DNA of 64,000 nt from Cutaneotrichosporon cavernicola (taxonomy: Eukaryota; Basidiomycota; Tremellomycetes; Trichosporonales; Trichosporonaceae), in NCBI RefSeq assembly GCF_030864355.1, contig NC_083398.1, positions 1 through 64,000 on the forward strand. Reading direction: 5' to 3'. This document shows positions 50,915-62,274 of this stretch, one piece after another. The translations under genes and the position numbers were made by a program. How positions within the stretch are numbered: the first letter of the stretch is position 1; every line of letters starts with the position of its first letter. Under the pieces are notes generated by a model, which saw nothing but the letters and a program-made list of their open reading frames with translations, was not told the origin of the DNA and searched no databases.

Positions 50915-53900
50915 CTACTTGAGATAGATGAGGGGCGCACCTGGGTTGATGGCGTCGCCGTGCTGGACGACGATCGCGCTGACCTTTTTGCCCTTCATGT
51001 CGTCACCTGCTGCGATGAAGACACTGGTCTTCATGGCCTCGAGCTCGACGACGTGTTGCTCATCACTCTCAATAATGTCGCCTTCCTTGACCAGCACCTT
51101 CCAAACACTGGCAGACAGGGGTGAGATGACAGGTTCGCCATCTGCCTCGGCCGTGTTGGCTGACGTCTTGCCGCTGGCGGCCTCGGCCTCCTTCTCGGCC
51201 AGCCAGGCCTTGAACATCTCTTCTTCCTTTGCGGCCACGCGGGTCGAGCACTCGGCCTGACGCTGCTTAAACTCGGCAGTGGCAGCCTCCTTCTCGGCGA
51301 TAAACTTGAGGTAGTCCACCATCTTGAACTTGGACGCACGAGTCTCGGGCTTCCAGCTCCCAGCCTTGAACTGGCGTTCAATGTCGACAAACTCATCCTC
51401 GGTGACGGTGTAGAACTCGATCGAGTCAAAGTTGTTCAGAATGCTGTGCTTCTCAGCCCACGCCTGCCACGTCGAGAGCGTCCGTCCCAGCAGCTGGTAT
51501 CCGCCAGCACTGGCGATGGGGTAGATGGCGCCGATGACGCCGGCCAGGCCAATTGCACCTTCGCAGGTCTTGGTGCGCGATGGGTTGTACTTCTGGCCCA
51601 GAACACGGCGCGTGGGGTCCATAGGGATGATGAAAGGAAGCATGACGAAGAAGCCGTGGGCGAGGACAAGCCAAGGCGTGCACGTCAGCGTCTCGTGGAC
51701 GTCCTGCAGAGTCATGCCGTTGTTGTCGGCAATGTACTGTGTGTTGGACGGGAGGTAGACTGCCTCCTTACGCGCCGTCTTCATGTAGTAGTCGATCGAT
51801 TCGTGCGTCCACTTGTCATCGGGCACGCAGGGGAACTTGTGGATAGTGACGTCGAGCTCGACGTCCGAACCCGCCGGAAGGGCGTTGTCGATGTCGGCCA
51901 TGCGCTTGACCAAGTCTGCCTGGCTGATCTTCTCGGGGTTGAAGTGGACAATGGACGAGCGAACGCATGCGTTCATGTACACGACGCCGGGGATGTTGGC
52001 CTCCTTCATGGCGCGCTCCCACAGCTCAACACGCACGCGGTCCTGGATGATGAGCTGCATCGGACCGACCTCGTAGATGAGGTACTCGTCTCCACACTGG
52101 CGGATCCAGCGCGCGGGCGTGTCCTTTGTTGCCGCAACGTGGTGGAGGACAGACGAGCGCGTAATGTCCTGAATGTCCTTGGAAGCGGTGATCTCGCGAA
52201 GTGGCTGCGCCTTGGGCGTCGTGCACGCAGCGAGCCACTCGTCGTTGTCCTTGTTGATCTGCGCAGCCTCGGCGGGGGATACAAGGACGAAACGGATCGT
52301 GTCCTGAGGACGCATCTGGCCCGACTTCCAAGAAGCACCAACAGCCATGGAAAGGACGTTGGAGAAACCGCCCATGTCAGGAGAGTCGACAGCAAAGAGC
52401 ACTGGCGTGTCACCGTTGACGTTGAGCGAACCGAACGCGTAACCCTGGTCGAGGACGTTGGAAGGGTGGGCACCACCCTCACCACCGTCGGCACGCGACC
52501 ACTTGATGCGCGGGCCGTCGAGGCGAAGACCGGAGCGGTTCGACGACGTCGACACCGTCCACGTAGAGCCGAGAAGAGTCTCCATGCCTTCCTTGTCGAG
52601 GTACTCGAGGTCCCACTGAGCGTTGGCGAGCACGGGAACAGTCCACTCGTTGGAGAGTGGAGTGCGAGCTGCCGGGGGGACAGTGAGCGTCGGGCCATCC
52701 GTAGAGGCCGAGATCTCGAGGAGGTCGCCTGGCAGCAGGGTACGGCCCTGGTATCCACCGAGAGAGGCACCCGTGAACGTCGACTTGGAACCCATGAACT
52801 CGGAGACGTTGCCAAATCCACCACGCACAGCAATGTAGCTGCGCAGGCCGACGCCACCGGATGCCATACCCACAGACAGGGTCTCGCCGGCCTTGATGAA
52901 CAATGTCGTCCACTGCGGCGCCTCCTTGCCGTTAATGGTAACCTTCATGTCGGCACCGGCGACGGCGACGACTGAGTCGACGTGGAAGAGCAGCTTGGGG
53001 CCCTGCATCGTGCACTCGAGGGCCTCGGTGTAGCGGTCGTTACCAGCGAGAATGTTGGCAGCCTGGAACGACAGCATGTCACCTGGACCGCCACGAGGCA
53101 GGCCGAGACCGACACGACGGCCCGGAAGGTCCTGAACGGTAGACGAGATTCCTGGGGTGACAACCTCGACAGCAGCAGGGCGCCACTTGAAGCGCGAGCA
53201 CCACGTCGTTGTGACGGTAGACTCGCGGAAGTCCTTGGTGTCGAGGATAGAGCGGCAGTAGGCAATGTTGTTGTGAGGGCCAACGACCTTGGTCTCGTCG
53301 AGACACTGGATGGCCTTGTTAATGGCCTCCTCGCGGGTGGGACCCCACACGATGAGCTTTGCGACCATTGGGTCGTAATACGGTGAGACGAGCGAGCCGC
53401 TCTTGACCCAAGTCTCGATACGGCCGCGCGGTCCGACGTCGCCCCAGCGAACCTCGAACAACTGGCCAGGCGAGGGCTGGAAGCCGGCGTTGGGGTTCTC
53501 GCAATACACACGCACTTCGATGGCGTGTCCGTCAATCTTGAGGAGCGGCTCCTGCTGGAGCTCGGCGGCAGGAAGCGAGCCATTTGACTGCATGCCCTGC
53601 CGGATCATGAGCTCGATGAGGTCGAGGCCGGGGTGGATCACCTCGGTCACAGGGTGCTCGACCTGGATACGGGCGTTGAGCTCAAGGAAGTAAAAGTCGA
53701 GGTTATCCGAGAGATCATCGAGAACAAACTCGACCGTGCCGGCGGAACGGTAGTTCATGACTTGGCACAGCTCGACTGCAGCTTTGCAGATAGCTTTGCG
53801 GACCTCCTGGCCCTTGGGAGTGGCGAAGAGGGCGCAAGGTGCCTCCTCGATGATCTTCTGGTGGCGACGCTGCACACTGCACTCGCGCTCGCCGGCGTGG

Positions 53901-54620
53901 ATGACGTGTCCACGTCCGTTACCGAACACCTGCACCTCAATGTGGCGTGCGCGCTCAATGTACTTTTCGACGAACACGGCAGGCTCCTTGAAGAGTAGGG
54001 CACCCTTCTCACGCGTCGCCTCAAAGTTGGCGCGCATCTCAGATTCGTCGCGGCATACAGTCATACCCATGCCACCACCGCCTCCACTGGCCTTGACGAT
54101 GACGGGGTATCCAATCTCAGCCGCGATAGTAACCGCGTCCTCGAGTTTGTCGACAACACCCTCCGATCCGGGGACAATCGGCACACCCGCCTTCTTGGCG
54201 ACCTCACGCGCCTCGTGCTTGAGGCCCATGCTTGAGATCTGTGTGGGTGTTGGGCCCAGGAAGATGATGCCCGCGTCCTCAACCATACCTGCGAACGTCT
54301 GCCGTCAGAGTCGTTTTCAAGCCACTACTCACCGCGTTCTCAGACAGGAAGCCATAGCCGGGAGCAATCATCGTCGTCTGGCTCTTCTTGGCAATGTCCA
54401 GAATCGCCTCCATGTCCAGATACCCCCTGGGGTCGGTGCCGTCGCCGATCATGTACGACTCGCCGGCTGCGGAGACGTGGGGTGTCGCCGCATCCGCAAG
54501 AGTGTAGATGGCGACAGTGGGGACACCAAGCTTGTCCGCCGAGCGCTGGATGCGCAAGGCGATCTCGCCACGGTTGGCAATGAGAATCTTGTGTTGCACA
54601 GTCATTGTGGCTGGCTTCAT
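50915..54620 (-). CDS. lamA: LamA-like biotin carboxylase / AHS2 / AHS1 / biotinyl fusion
   Basis: Two exons (intron 54332-54299, 34 nt), ~1223 residues from ATG 54620 (54605 is an alternative). Domain order: biotin carboxylase with [13 protein letters not shown] at the start, [12 protein letters not shown] (ATP grasp) and [14 protein letters not shown] (~1-450); AHS2/KipA with [16 protein letters not shown] (~460-790); AHS1/KipI with [12 protein letters not shown] (~830-1060); and a C-terminal biotinyl domain with [10 protein letters not shown] (biotin Lys). Urea carboxylase has the same order, but the hydrolase part of urea amidolyase is absent, and the gene is divergent from a LamB/YcsF gene. 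AHS1/AHS2/LamB correspond to PxpB/PxpC/PxpA of bacterial ATP-dependent 5-oxoprolinase, so the pair probably opens a lactam ring such as 2-pyrrolidinone or 5-oxoproline. Confidence 0.85.
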
Positions 54621-55299
54621 GATGGGAAAGGGATATCGCGCGCGCTCTTGTTTAATAGCTAATCGGTGGGTCAAGACAGAGTGAAGGTGAAGCGCAAGAG
54701 ATGAGCGCTCAGTCCCGCCAAGCTCGCTAACCCATCGATAAGTCGGGTAATCGGGACCCAAGTATCTTTACTGTGGTTGGCGACAACGCGCCCTATCACA
54801 ATCGTATCGGGATTGTATCTACGTTGCGATGCGATGCGGTTGCGTGAAAGCAGGAACTGTGGGGGGAGATATTCGGGCTAGAAGAAGCGGTGGAACGCGA
54901 GGAAGAGGTGGATGGTAACCCGTGTTCTTGTTCAGCGTATGGTGATTCACGCTGCTGGGTGTCACATGATATGACGTTGTCATCAGCCGAGGTAAACGAG
55001 ATACCGGCATCGGGTGCCACCGCCAATCCCGCCACTCCCTGCCACTTTACTAAGAAACCACAATCAACCACTTGTTCAACCCGGACATTGTTCTCTGCCA
55101 AACCTCGGGTTTCCACTCGTGCCTGAGTGGGTGGGGTGGGAGACGACGGGTAAACGATACGGGATGTACTACTATCCCATATCAGTGACACCTCTCCGGC
55201 CATACGGCGGAGATGCGGGCTGGATAAGAGTCTCAACGGCCCACTCCCACTCCAACCTCCCCGGTCTTGCCACAGAACAAACACACCACACACCTCACC
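54621..55299. promoter_or_regulatory. Bidirectional promoter of the lamA/lamB pair with GATA sites
   Basis: GATAAG occurs at 54737-54742 and 55223-55228, close to each start codon; such HGATAR sites bind nitrogen-regulatory GATA factors in fungi. Regulation by nitrogen supply is inferred. No third gene fits between the two starts. Confidence 0.5.
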
Positions 55300-56191
55300 A
55301 TGGCCTCGAACAGCACACCCGTCGCGCAGGCGTTCAAGGACGTCGGCGTCTCGCTCAACTGCGACATGGTGCGTCTCAACACATACATCTCTAAATCCAG
55401 GGCGAGGGCTACTACCGCTGGCGCCTTGGCCCCGACGAGGACCTCTTCCCTCTGATCGACTTTGCCAACATTGCGTGAGTAGGGCTTGGAGAGTTCTAAC
55501 CACTAGTTGCGGCATGCACGCCGGTGACCACGCCACTATGCTGCGCATGGTCAGGCTCGCAAAGAAACACGGTGTCGGTATCGGAGCGCACCCCGGCCTC
55601 GACGACGTCAAGGGTTTCGGTCGGCGCAAGCTTGACATTACGCCCGAGGAAGTCTATTCCCTGGCGCTGTACCAGCTCGGAGCACTCAAGGCGATGGTTG
55701 ACGCCGAAGGCGCGACGCTTTCACACGTCAAGCCCCACGGCGCATTCTACTTTATCCTTCGTGACGACGAGGCTGCCTGCCGCGCCTTTATGAAGGCCCA
55801 CCTGAGCCTCACCCCCAACGGCCCACCTCTTCCCTATGTCGGTCTTGCCGGGACGACACACGAGAAGGTGTGCGCCGAGCTCGGCATCCCCTTCGTCCCA
55901 GAGATCTTTGTCGACATCGACTACTCTGCCGAAAAGACGTGAGGACATATAAAAATAAATGCTGACGCCAGCCTCCTGTCCGTGCCAATGAGCAACCCCG
56001 CCACCGTCGAGGGCATTAGCAAAAAGATGACCAGCATCCTCAAGGACTACACCACCATCGACAAGCAGGGCAAGCCGCTGGAACTCCCCGAGACCCGCGG
56101 ATATTACACCGTGTGCTTGCACTCGGACATGCCGACTGCGCTGGACAACGCGCGCGCGGCCCGCGCCGCCGTCGACGCCGCCAAGAAGTAA
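55300..56191 (+). CDS. lamB: LamB/YcsF family protein (5-oxoprolinase subunit A / PxpA type)
   Basis: Four exons (introns 55369-55400, 55475-55506, 55939-55971; 32-33 nt), ~264 residues. Family motifs: VSLNCDMGEGYYRWRLG across the first splice, FANIACGMHAGDHATML across the second, GVGIGAHPGLDDVKGFGRR, LSHVKPHGAFY and FVPEIFVDIDY. In bacteria PxpA acts with PxpB and PxpC to cleave 5-oxoproline with ATP; in A. nidulans lamB is needed for 2-pyrrolidinone use and lies divergent from lamA, as here. The cytosolic protein probably works with the fused AHS domains encoded opposite. All catalytic-looking His/Asp positions are kept. Confidence 0.9.
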
Positions 56192-56249
56192 GGGAATCAC
56201 ATGGCGTGGCACTACGAGAAGTAAGGGAACCACATGGCGTGGCACTACG
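56188..56249. repeat. Tandem duplication of 33 bp at the lamB stop codon
   Basis: GTAAGGGAATCACATGGCG... at 56188 repeats at 56221 with single changes; the first copy overlaps the TAA of lamB. Confidence 0.95.
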
Positions 56250-58106
56250 GGGTATCGGAAGTCGATAGGATGTAGTGATTTCATGCAACACCATGTCTTG
56301 GAATGTCTCAGAGATACAGTACGATACAATTCAGTGAAGCTTGACCCTTGCATTCTCCACCAACACTTGAACCTTGCATTCTCCACCAACACTTGTCTCC
56401 TGTCCATGTCCGAATGCACGTCGTCGGCCCTACTCTGCATACCCAGACGGTTCTGCGCAGACTAAAGCGCCCAGCTATGTCCTAACTCCGCCGCCGCCGG
56501 CCGCGCTCGGACCGCCGGCGGCTCTGGTGAGTGGCGCCGACGTCGGCCTCTTATGGCCTTGCCATGATCACATTGCCGAGCGATCGGAGTAGACATGTCC
56601 GTGGTCGTTGGCGAGCTTACCGTCGAGTGCGAGTGCGAGCCTCGCCTCTCATATTGTGCAAGATTGTTCCGGCCACTTGTCCGAAACCAGGCACTGCGCC
56701 GATTGGCGTGGGTTGCCGATGGCGCTGGATATCTCCACATGTCTTGCGTCTTGGAATAGATACCCCCAAGCTGTCCGGGGCTCCGACGTATGTTCGGGCT
56801 TCGTGGGGCACACCCTCCGCCAGTTACGATAACGACATGCACTTGAACTCCCCTCAGATCCCATCCCTGCTTGGGCCGCAGAACCGGTGGCATGCCCAGC
56901 AGACCTGCAGTAGTCAAGAGAGACACAGGTCGCCTGTACAAGTTGCCGAGGACGGGGCCGAGGTGCCTTGGGCTAAACCACACAATGGAGGTTTGGCGGG
57001 AATATCCTGTATATTGACGAGGTGATGAGTTTCGTGTCCCCAGAAAGACGCCATGCTGTTTCTCAGCTTTCGCTCCATTCTTCGTAGCGTAGAGCGTATG
57101 GCTCTTATCGCCCGAGGGGTGTCAAACTCTCGCGGTAAGGTAGCGACAACTTCGGGGTGCTCGGAACGTGGAGCCAACTCGAGAGCACTCTGGTACCGGC
57201 CATGTGGGCTCGGCGGACGCTGCGCTTCGTGCCCATCCGCAGAAATGACATGTATTATTCTGGGGTCAGAGTGTTCGTGTATTATTCTGGAGTCAGAGTG
57301 TTCGTGTATTATTCTGGGGTCAGGGTGTTCGTGAGCATAGTGGGCCTCACTAGTACAGGAGCTTGCGAGTTCACCACGTGATGTCGGGGGGTTGAGGGGG
57401 GGGTTGGGGTGGTGCATGTGTTGGAGTATTGCATGACCCGTGGGCCCTGGCTCCAGGCAGTTTCTTATTCACGTCCAGGCGGTTAACCTAGGACACTGAG
57501 CAGCTCTGCCGCTTCCCCGGCCCAACATCGCCCAACAGCTCCGCAAACACTGGCGATGCCTTTCGTAAAGTACCATCGTCAAAGAACGCGGTAAATGCTA
57601 CTTGTGTTAAGACAGTGTCTGGACCGTTGCCCCTTAGTCATAACATGCGTTTTAACTTTGGAACGAACAGGCGTTGAACTTGCATCCCGCACTAACAGTT
57701 ACGGCCTTGTTTCACCCCCATTCTGACCAAACTCCTTTAGGCAAGCTGAGCCCCTTAGAGTGTTGCGTCCTTGGGTACCGCGACTCACAACGTGATGGAC
57801 ATGTCATCCAACAGATCAATGTACAACCTAACGTCTCATTACGTTGGTCTCTTTGACAACGAGGAAATCCTGTTCCCCTGGAATGACTAAGTCGTTCGCA
57901 ACCAGCACGAGTTGAAAGCCTATCCATCGTGTATCTCACATTGCCCAAAGCTGTAGCAATGGTTAATCTCAGGGCCGGTCGCGCCGCGCGGATGTGACTC
58001 TCCTATGATCTCCTATGTGACCAGTCGCCGTCCTACATAAAAGCTGGTGAGCGACCGCTTCGCCAGCTCAAGTTGTCAACGCTTCTCTCTTTCGCGCCCA
58101 TCAAAC
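56192..58106. other. Long intergenic region with short repeats, no gene supported
   Basis: 1.9 kb without a convincing ORF, splice signals or domain. It contains a 26-bp direct repeat (CCTTGCATTCTCCACC...) at 56346-56395 and the 27-bp tandem at 57251. GC content drops in 57600-57960. A TATA-like CATAAAAG at ~58035 serves the phospholipase gene. Confidence 0.55.
57251..57331. repeat. Tandem repeat, 3 x 27 bp
   Basis: Three copies of a 27-bp unit starting TGTATTATTCTGG, differing by one or two bases. The unit length is a multiple of three and the plus frame stays open (YYSGVRVFV repeated), but no surrounding gene is credible. Confidence 0.95.
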
Positions 58107-58661
58107 ATGCGTCTCTTCATCATCCTCGGCGTTCTGGCGGCCGCGTTCGCCCAGATCGACACTACCAACTCGAACGCACCCCGCGATGGCTCTTACGGCC
58201 AGCCGCGCCGCCTCCCAAAACGCGACAACGCGATTCGGGATGACGTGAGCATCGTATCGGATGTTATCTGACCCCAGGCCCATCTCAGCGCCTCCCGCTC
58301 AATCGAGAAGCGCGATGCCACTGGCCGCTGCCCAGGCGGCCAAACGCCCGTATCAAACGGTATTCCCCCCACGCCTAACGGATGTGGACCTAAGGACTTT
58401 GAGGGCGCCGTCCCCGAATTATGGTTCAACAAGTGCTGTGGCAACCACGACGTCTGCTATGGCGACTGTCCCAAAAGCAAGACTGACTGCGACAACGCCT
58501 TTGCCCTGTGCTTGAAAACGGCGTGCGAAACCGAGTTCGCCTGGTGGAATCCCGGGCGGGCGCCCTGCTACTATGCAGCCACAGCCTATTACACGGCTGT
58601 CAATGTTGGAGGACAGGGCTCGTTTGAGGGTGGTACCAAGAACCACTGTACCTGTGTATAG
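58107..58661 (+). CDS. Secreted phospholipase A2
   Basis: Two exons (33-nt intron ~58243-58275), ~173 residues. The N-terminus MRLFIILGVLAAAFAQ is a signal peptide. Two dibasic Kex2-type sites (LPKR, SIEKR) suggest a propeptide of ~60 residues. The mature part contains the catalytic motif NKCCGNHDVCYGDCP (His-Asp pair and Cys), CDNAFALCLKTAC and ends CTCV, with 10 or more cysteines for disulfides, as in fungal group XIV secreted PLA2 enzymes. It hydrolyses sn-2 acyl bonds of phospholipids, usually with Ca2+, outside the cell. Intron: GTGAGCATCG...CTGACCCCAG. Confidence 0.88.
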
Positions 58662-59127
58662 CGTCTGAGGATGTTTGCGACGCGTCGACATCCTGAGGTA
58701 TATGATGTTATGCCAAGACATGCAGGGATGTGGAGATCTGGAGATTGGGTGAGTTGTGCATGACGGGAACAAGTTCGGAACACGCGAATGTCGCGCTGTA
58801 AGCGGTTGTCAGGCTGTCAGGTCAGTGCTTTGCTATACAACAATAATAATGCCACAATTACAATACGCAGCAGCACTGCCCCTTCCCCCGTAATCAGATA
58901 ATGAAATGAAATAACATTAAAGAGCTGTGCTACTAATGACGGATGATTTCATTTACATTTGCACAGCCTCAGGGGTGGAAAGTGAGTAGGTTACTCGCGT
59001 CCTTGCAACGCCCATTTGCTAATCTCATCTCACTCTCAACTACTTAAAACCCCCATTCACATCTCTCCTTCTTCCTCCACATCTCTTTCTTCCTTCACAC
59101 TCGTCACATCCACCACATACATTCATC
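58662..59127. other. Intergenic, no gene seen
   Basis: AT-rich relative to flanks (58850-58930), with a C/T-rich leader before the next start. Nothing further identified. Confidence 0.45.
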
Positions 59128-60423
59128 ATGGGTATCGCTCTTGCTCTTGGTACGTATCCCATCCTACGCGCGCCTGGCTAACCACTCCAGCCGCTGCAGG
59201 CATCGCATTCATCGTCGTCAAGAAGATGACCAACAAGCCCAAGCCTGTCGCTTACGGCGCCCAAGGCGGCTACGGCAAGCCACCAGGCTACCGCGACCAG
59301 TCGAGCGGCTTCAACCCCATGTCTTCCATGGGCGGCTTCGCCGGTGGAGCAATACCCGGCATGATGGGTGGTGGTGGTGGTGGTGGTGGTGGTGGCCAGG
59401 CTGCCTCGTTCTACGGCGCGGCACCCGGCTCGCGCGACATCGGCAGCGTCGGCTACGGTGGTGCCCCCACCCCCGATTACAACGCCATCGTCAGGACACT
59501 CCAGCACTGCATCCAGGAGCAGCGCATTGGCTACTTTTACCAGGACCCTCGCGCCGTCGACGCCATCGCCCAGCGCATTGTCGCTAGCGGCGCTATCGCC
59601 GATATCTCTCAGGAGTGGCGCCTCACCCCAGACATTGCTGTCGATCTCTGCAAGCTCGCACTCTTTGACATTGTCGTTCTCTGCGATGACTCGGCCGCCA
59701 TGCGTGGTGAGCAGGGCGGTGAGCGTATCAACGACCTCCGCGCGTGAGTCCATCCAACCCTATGTCTCCTCTCTCGAGACCACCAGCTGACGCGCAGCAC
59801 CCTCTCCAAGGTTGCCTACGCCGCTACCCTCTTTGACGACGACGGTATCGAGGTCCGCTTCCTCAACGCGCCCTTTGAGGGCAACCGCATCAACTCTGAC
59901 GAGGCCGCTGTCCAGCTCCTCGACCGCATCATCTACGACGGCCCCTGTGCCCTCGGCTCGGCTCTTGACTACAAGGTCCTCCAGCCCCTCGTCCTGGGTC
60001 CCGCCCGCGCTCGCGCCCTCCACAAGCCCAAGCTCATTGTCATCATCACCGGCGGCACCGGTGCGGTGCACTCTGAGGCTCCCAACACTCGTGAGTCGCC
60101 ATGCCCTCCAGCCTTGAACAGTGACACTAACAGCAGTCAACATGGTCATTTCGCGCGCTGCCCAGGAGCTCTCGCAGAGTGTTGGCGCCGACGCCATCTC
60201 GTTCCAGTTCTGCCAGGTCGGCAACGACATGCAGGCTGCGCAGTGGCTCGGCCACCTCGACGCGGACCCGGCCATCGGTGGTCTCATGGACCAGACTGGC
60301 GACTTTGACGCCGAGCGCGACGAGATGATGCGCAAGACTGGCCAGCAGCTCACGCCCGTCATGTGGCTGCTCAAGATGATGCTCGGTGGCATCGACAACT
60401 CGTACGACTCCAAGGACGAGTAG
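59128..60423 (+). CDS. Membrane-anchored von Willebrand factor A-like protein
   Basis: Four exons (introns ~59150-59191, 59744-59796, ~60091-60135), ~384 residues. The first 20 residues form one hydrophobic anchor (MGIALALAAAGIAFIVVKK). A Gly/Tyr/Pro-rich stretch with a run of ~10 Gly (coded by a GGT microsatellite at 59370-59395) follows. Residues ~175-370 form a vWA fold: IVVLCDDSAAMRGEQGGERI (a D-D-S-x-x-M variant of the MIDAS DxSxS), PKLIVIITGGTGAVHSEAP, and ISFQFCQVGNDMQAAQWLGHLD. Such proteins are common in basidiomycetes and of unknown role, possibly protein-protein interaction at a membrane. The MIDAS serine spacing is altered, so metal binding is uncertain. Confidence 0.82.
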
Positions 60424-60864
60424 GCTCAGTTTGTGTTCTGGTAATCTGAATAGAAGGGTTTGTGATGTATCGTTATCGGCAGTACCCAAGTCGTGTATCA
60501 GAGGTGGATGAGCCGTTGGAGCTGGTTGGAGCTGGCGGAGGAGTTGCGCGACCGTCATGCTTTGTGATTCCCAAGGCAACCGCAAACTCTATTCCGGCGC
60601 GATTACGTCTCCTGTGTCTCCAAACAATCCCGTTTCATAGAACTCTATTTGTCCTGATGTCAGTAATGATCCCGCTTGGCACGGGTTGGTCGCGACGCTG
60701 CTCGTCGTGGTCCACGACAATCCTCACTGTCATTCCAGCATGATTATGCCTCCCGTGCTCCAAGCTCGGACGTGACTCGTTGAGCCTCATACCTACCGTC
60801 GTTCCACGTCGCGCAGTATATACGGCTGACTGAGAGCGGCTCGACGCAAGCATGCTACAGCACT
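60424..60864. other. Intergenic upstream of a tRNA gene
   Basis: No gene seen. A TATA-like GTATATAC at ~60818 lies ~45 bp upstream of the tRNA. Confidence 0.4.
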
Positions 60865-60935
60865 ACACTGTTGGTGAAACGGTATCATGCGTCGTTGCCA
60901 TCGACGCGGCAGGGGTTCGACTCCCTTACAGTGTA
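60865..60935 (+). tRNA. tRNA-Gly (anticodon GCC)
   Basis: The 71-nt region folds as a cloverleaf: acceptor stem ACACTGT/ACAGTGT (7/7 pairs), D arm with GG in the loop, anticodon stem CGTCG/CGACG (5/5) around loop TTGCCAT (anticodon GCC, U33 present), and T arm with loop TTCGACT and stem AGGGG/CCCTT (one G-T pair). Discriminator base A; no intron. It reads Gly codon GGC (and GGU). A T5 run follows directly. Confidence 0.88.
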
Positions 60936-60940
60936 TTTTT
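60936..60940 (+). terminator. RNA polymerase III terminator
   Basis: TTTTT immediately after the discriminator base of the tRNA. Confidence 0.8.
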
Positions 60941-61180
60941 CCCGGTAGTGCGCCAATATTTTGGACTGTGGTTTGAGGAGCAGACTGTTGAGCTCTGCTC
61001 GACTCAAGCCGCTGTGCATCCACGCGCACCAACAGGCTGCTTGGGACGTTGCGAGGCGAGATCTTGCACTGCGTTCAAGCACGTGAACACTTTCCTCCGG
61101 CTCGGTCTGATTGCCGAGTCCATTTGATACAGTGACGACATTATTTACATTGTGTTACATTGGGGGCAAAACAACTTGTT

Positions 61181-61220
61181 CTCTCTCTCCCTCTCTCTCC
61201 CTCTCTCTCCCTCTCTCTCC
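61181..61220. repeat. (CTCTCTCC)n pyrimidine microsatellite
   Basis: Five CTCTCTCC-type units directly upstream of the start codon at 61237, in the 5' leader of the membrane-protein gene. Confidence 0.95.
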
Positions 61221-61236
61221 CCCCATCACCAGCAAC

Positions 61237-62238
61237 ATGTCGACAGCAGGCGGCTACTTCCTGGCTCTAGCTGGTGCAGAGTTCTACGCTATGAAGAAGA
61301 AGGGTGGGTTACATCGTGCTCCTCTGCATCTAACATCAGTCTTCACGCTCGACGGCTTCAAGCTGGCATCGCCGACACTCGCGACCGCCCAGTGCTTTAC
61401 GCAGCCTGGATTCCGCCGCTACCCTATCGTCGGAGAGTATCTTGATGGCCTCAACTGCCTTCTGAACAGCATTTTCATGGCCGCTCACGAAAGCCGCGAC
61501 GCCCAGCTACTCATGGGCAGCTTCACTGCCGTCCTCCTCTCTGCCCTCATGGTGTCGACATACGAGTCATTCCGCCCCACCCACCGAAACAATGGGCCGC
61601 TCGGATTCATCGCCCAATGCTCATCACTCTTCTATTTGGCTGGTCAGCGCTTGACCGCCGGCTTCACGATGCCGCTCCACGCCGCGTTCTGCGTTTGGTC
61701 CCACGCCGTCTCGCGGCAGAAACGATCTCGTCCAGAAGGCAAATATACATGGAGCACCCTCCTCTCAGTCAGTATCGGGTTCCTCGGGCCGACACTCTAT
61801 CTGGCAGTCGAGGACATGTCGTTCTCCGCACTGAGTATCTGGCAGCCTTTCCCACTCTATGTCCTCGTACTCAACCTTGTCCTCTCTCGCATCCTTCCCC
61901 AAACGCCGCGCGCCCCAGCCGTCGTCATCATCGCAGTACTCTGCACCGTGGTCTCGGTATCTGGCCACATCGACCTTATGCGAGAGGTTGCCAACGGTCG
62001 CCGCCTCGGCGATATCCTCCTCTTCGACACCAAGGGGACCTCGTCCCTCACTTTTGCCGGTCACGCTCTCTTCGCCGTCGATTTCGCCTCGGTACTAGTC
62101 ACGTCTTTATCTCTGGTACTCGTCCCATACCAGGCCAAGCTGGGTGTGCTTATCGTCATGTTCGTCATTGCTGTTGGCGCAGGTCCTGGGGCAGCCATCA
62201 TCCTCCCCTGGGCCTACCGCGAGCTCTGGACCAAGTAG
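61237..62238 (+). CDS. Polytopic membrane protein, unknown family
   Basis: About 321-333 residues depending on splicing. Segment 61300-61335 (GTGGGTTACATC...CTAACATCAG, 36 nt) looks like an in-frame intron; either form keeps the frame. Predicted helices include LLMGSFTAVLLSALMVSTY, FMAA...LNS, PLGFIAQCSSLFYLAGQ, LLSVSIGFLGPTLYLAV, FPLYVLVLNLVLSRILP, AVVIIAVLCTVVSVSGHI, LFAVDFASVLVTSLSLVLV and GVLIVMFVIAVGAGPGAAII: 7-8 spans. No catalytic motif is seen. The layout resembles small integral-membrane proteins adjacent to terpene or meroterpene clusters, but no such cluster is here, so no function is assigned. Confidence 0.7.
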   Translation: MSTAGGYFLALAGAEFYAMKKKGGLHRAPLHLTSVFTLDGFKLASPTLATAQCFTQPGFRRYPIVGEYLDGLNCLLNSIFMAAHESRDAQLLMGSFTAVLLSALMVSTYESFRPTHRNNGPLGFIAQCSSLFYLAGQRLTAGFTMPLHAAFCVWSHAVSRQKRSRPEGKYTWSTLLSVSIGFLGPTLYLAVEDMSFSALSIWQPFPLYVLVLNLVLSRILPQTPRAPAVVIIAVLCTVVSVSGHIDLMREVANGRRLGDILLFDTKGTSSLTFAGHALFAVDFASVLVTSLSLVLVPYQAKLGVLIVMFVIAVGAGPGAAIILPWAYRELWTK

Positions 62239-62274
62239 TATGTCTAGACTTCTATGGATCCGCTATGAAAACAC

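Noticed and set aside
51446..52975. 509-codon plus-strand open frame.
   Set aside because: Lies wholly antisense to the lamA-like gene, is Arg/Val/Asp-rich with no domain, and follows from codon bias of the real gene.
50915..54620. Naming the large carboxylase urea amidolyase (DUR1,2).
   Set aside because: The allophanate hydrolase (amidase) part is missing and the divergent LamB/YcsF partner points to lactam metabolism.
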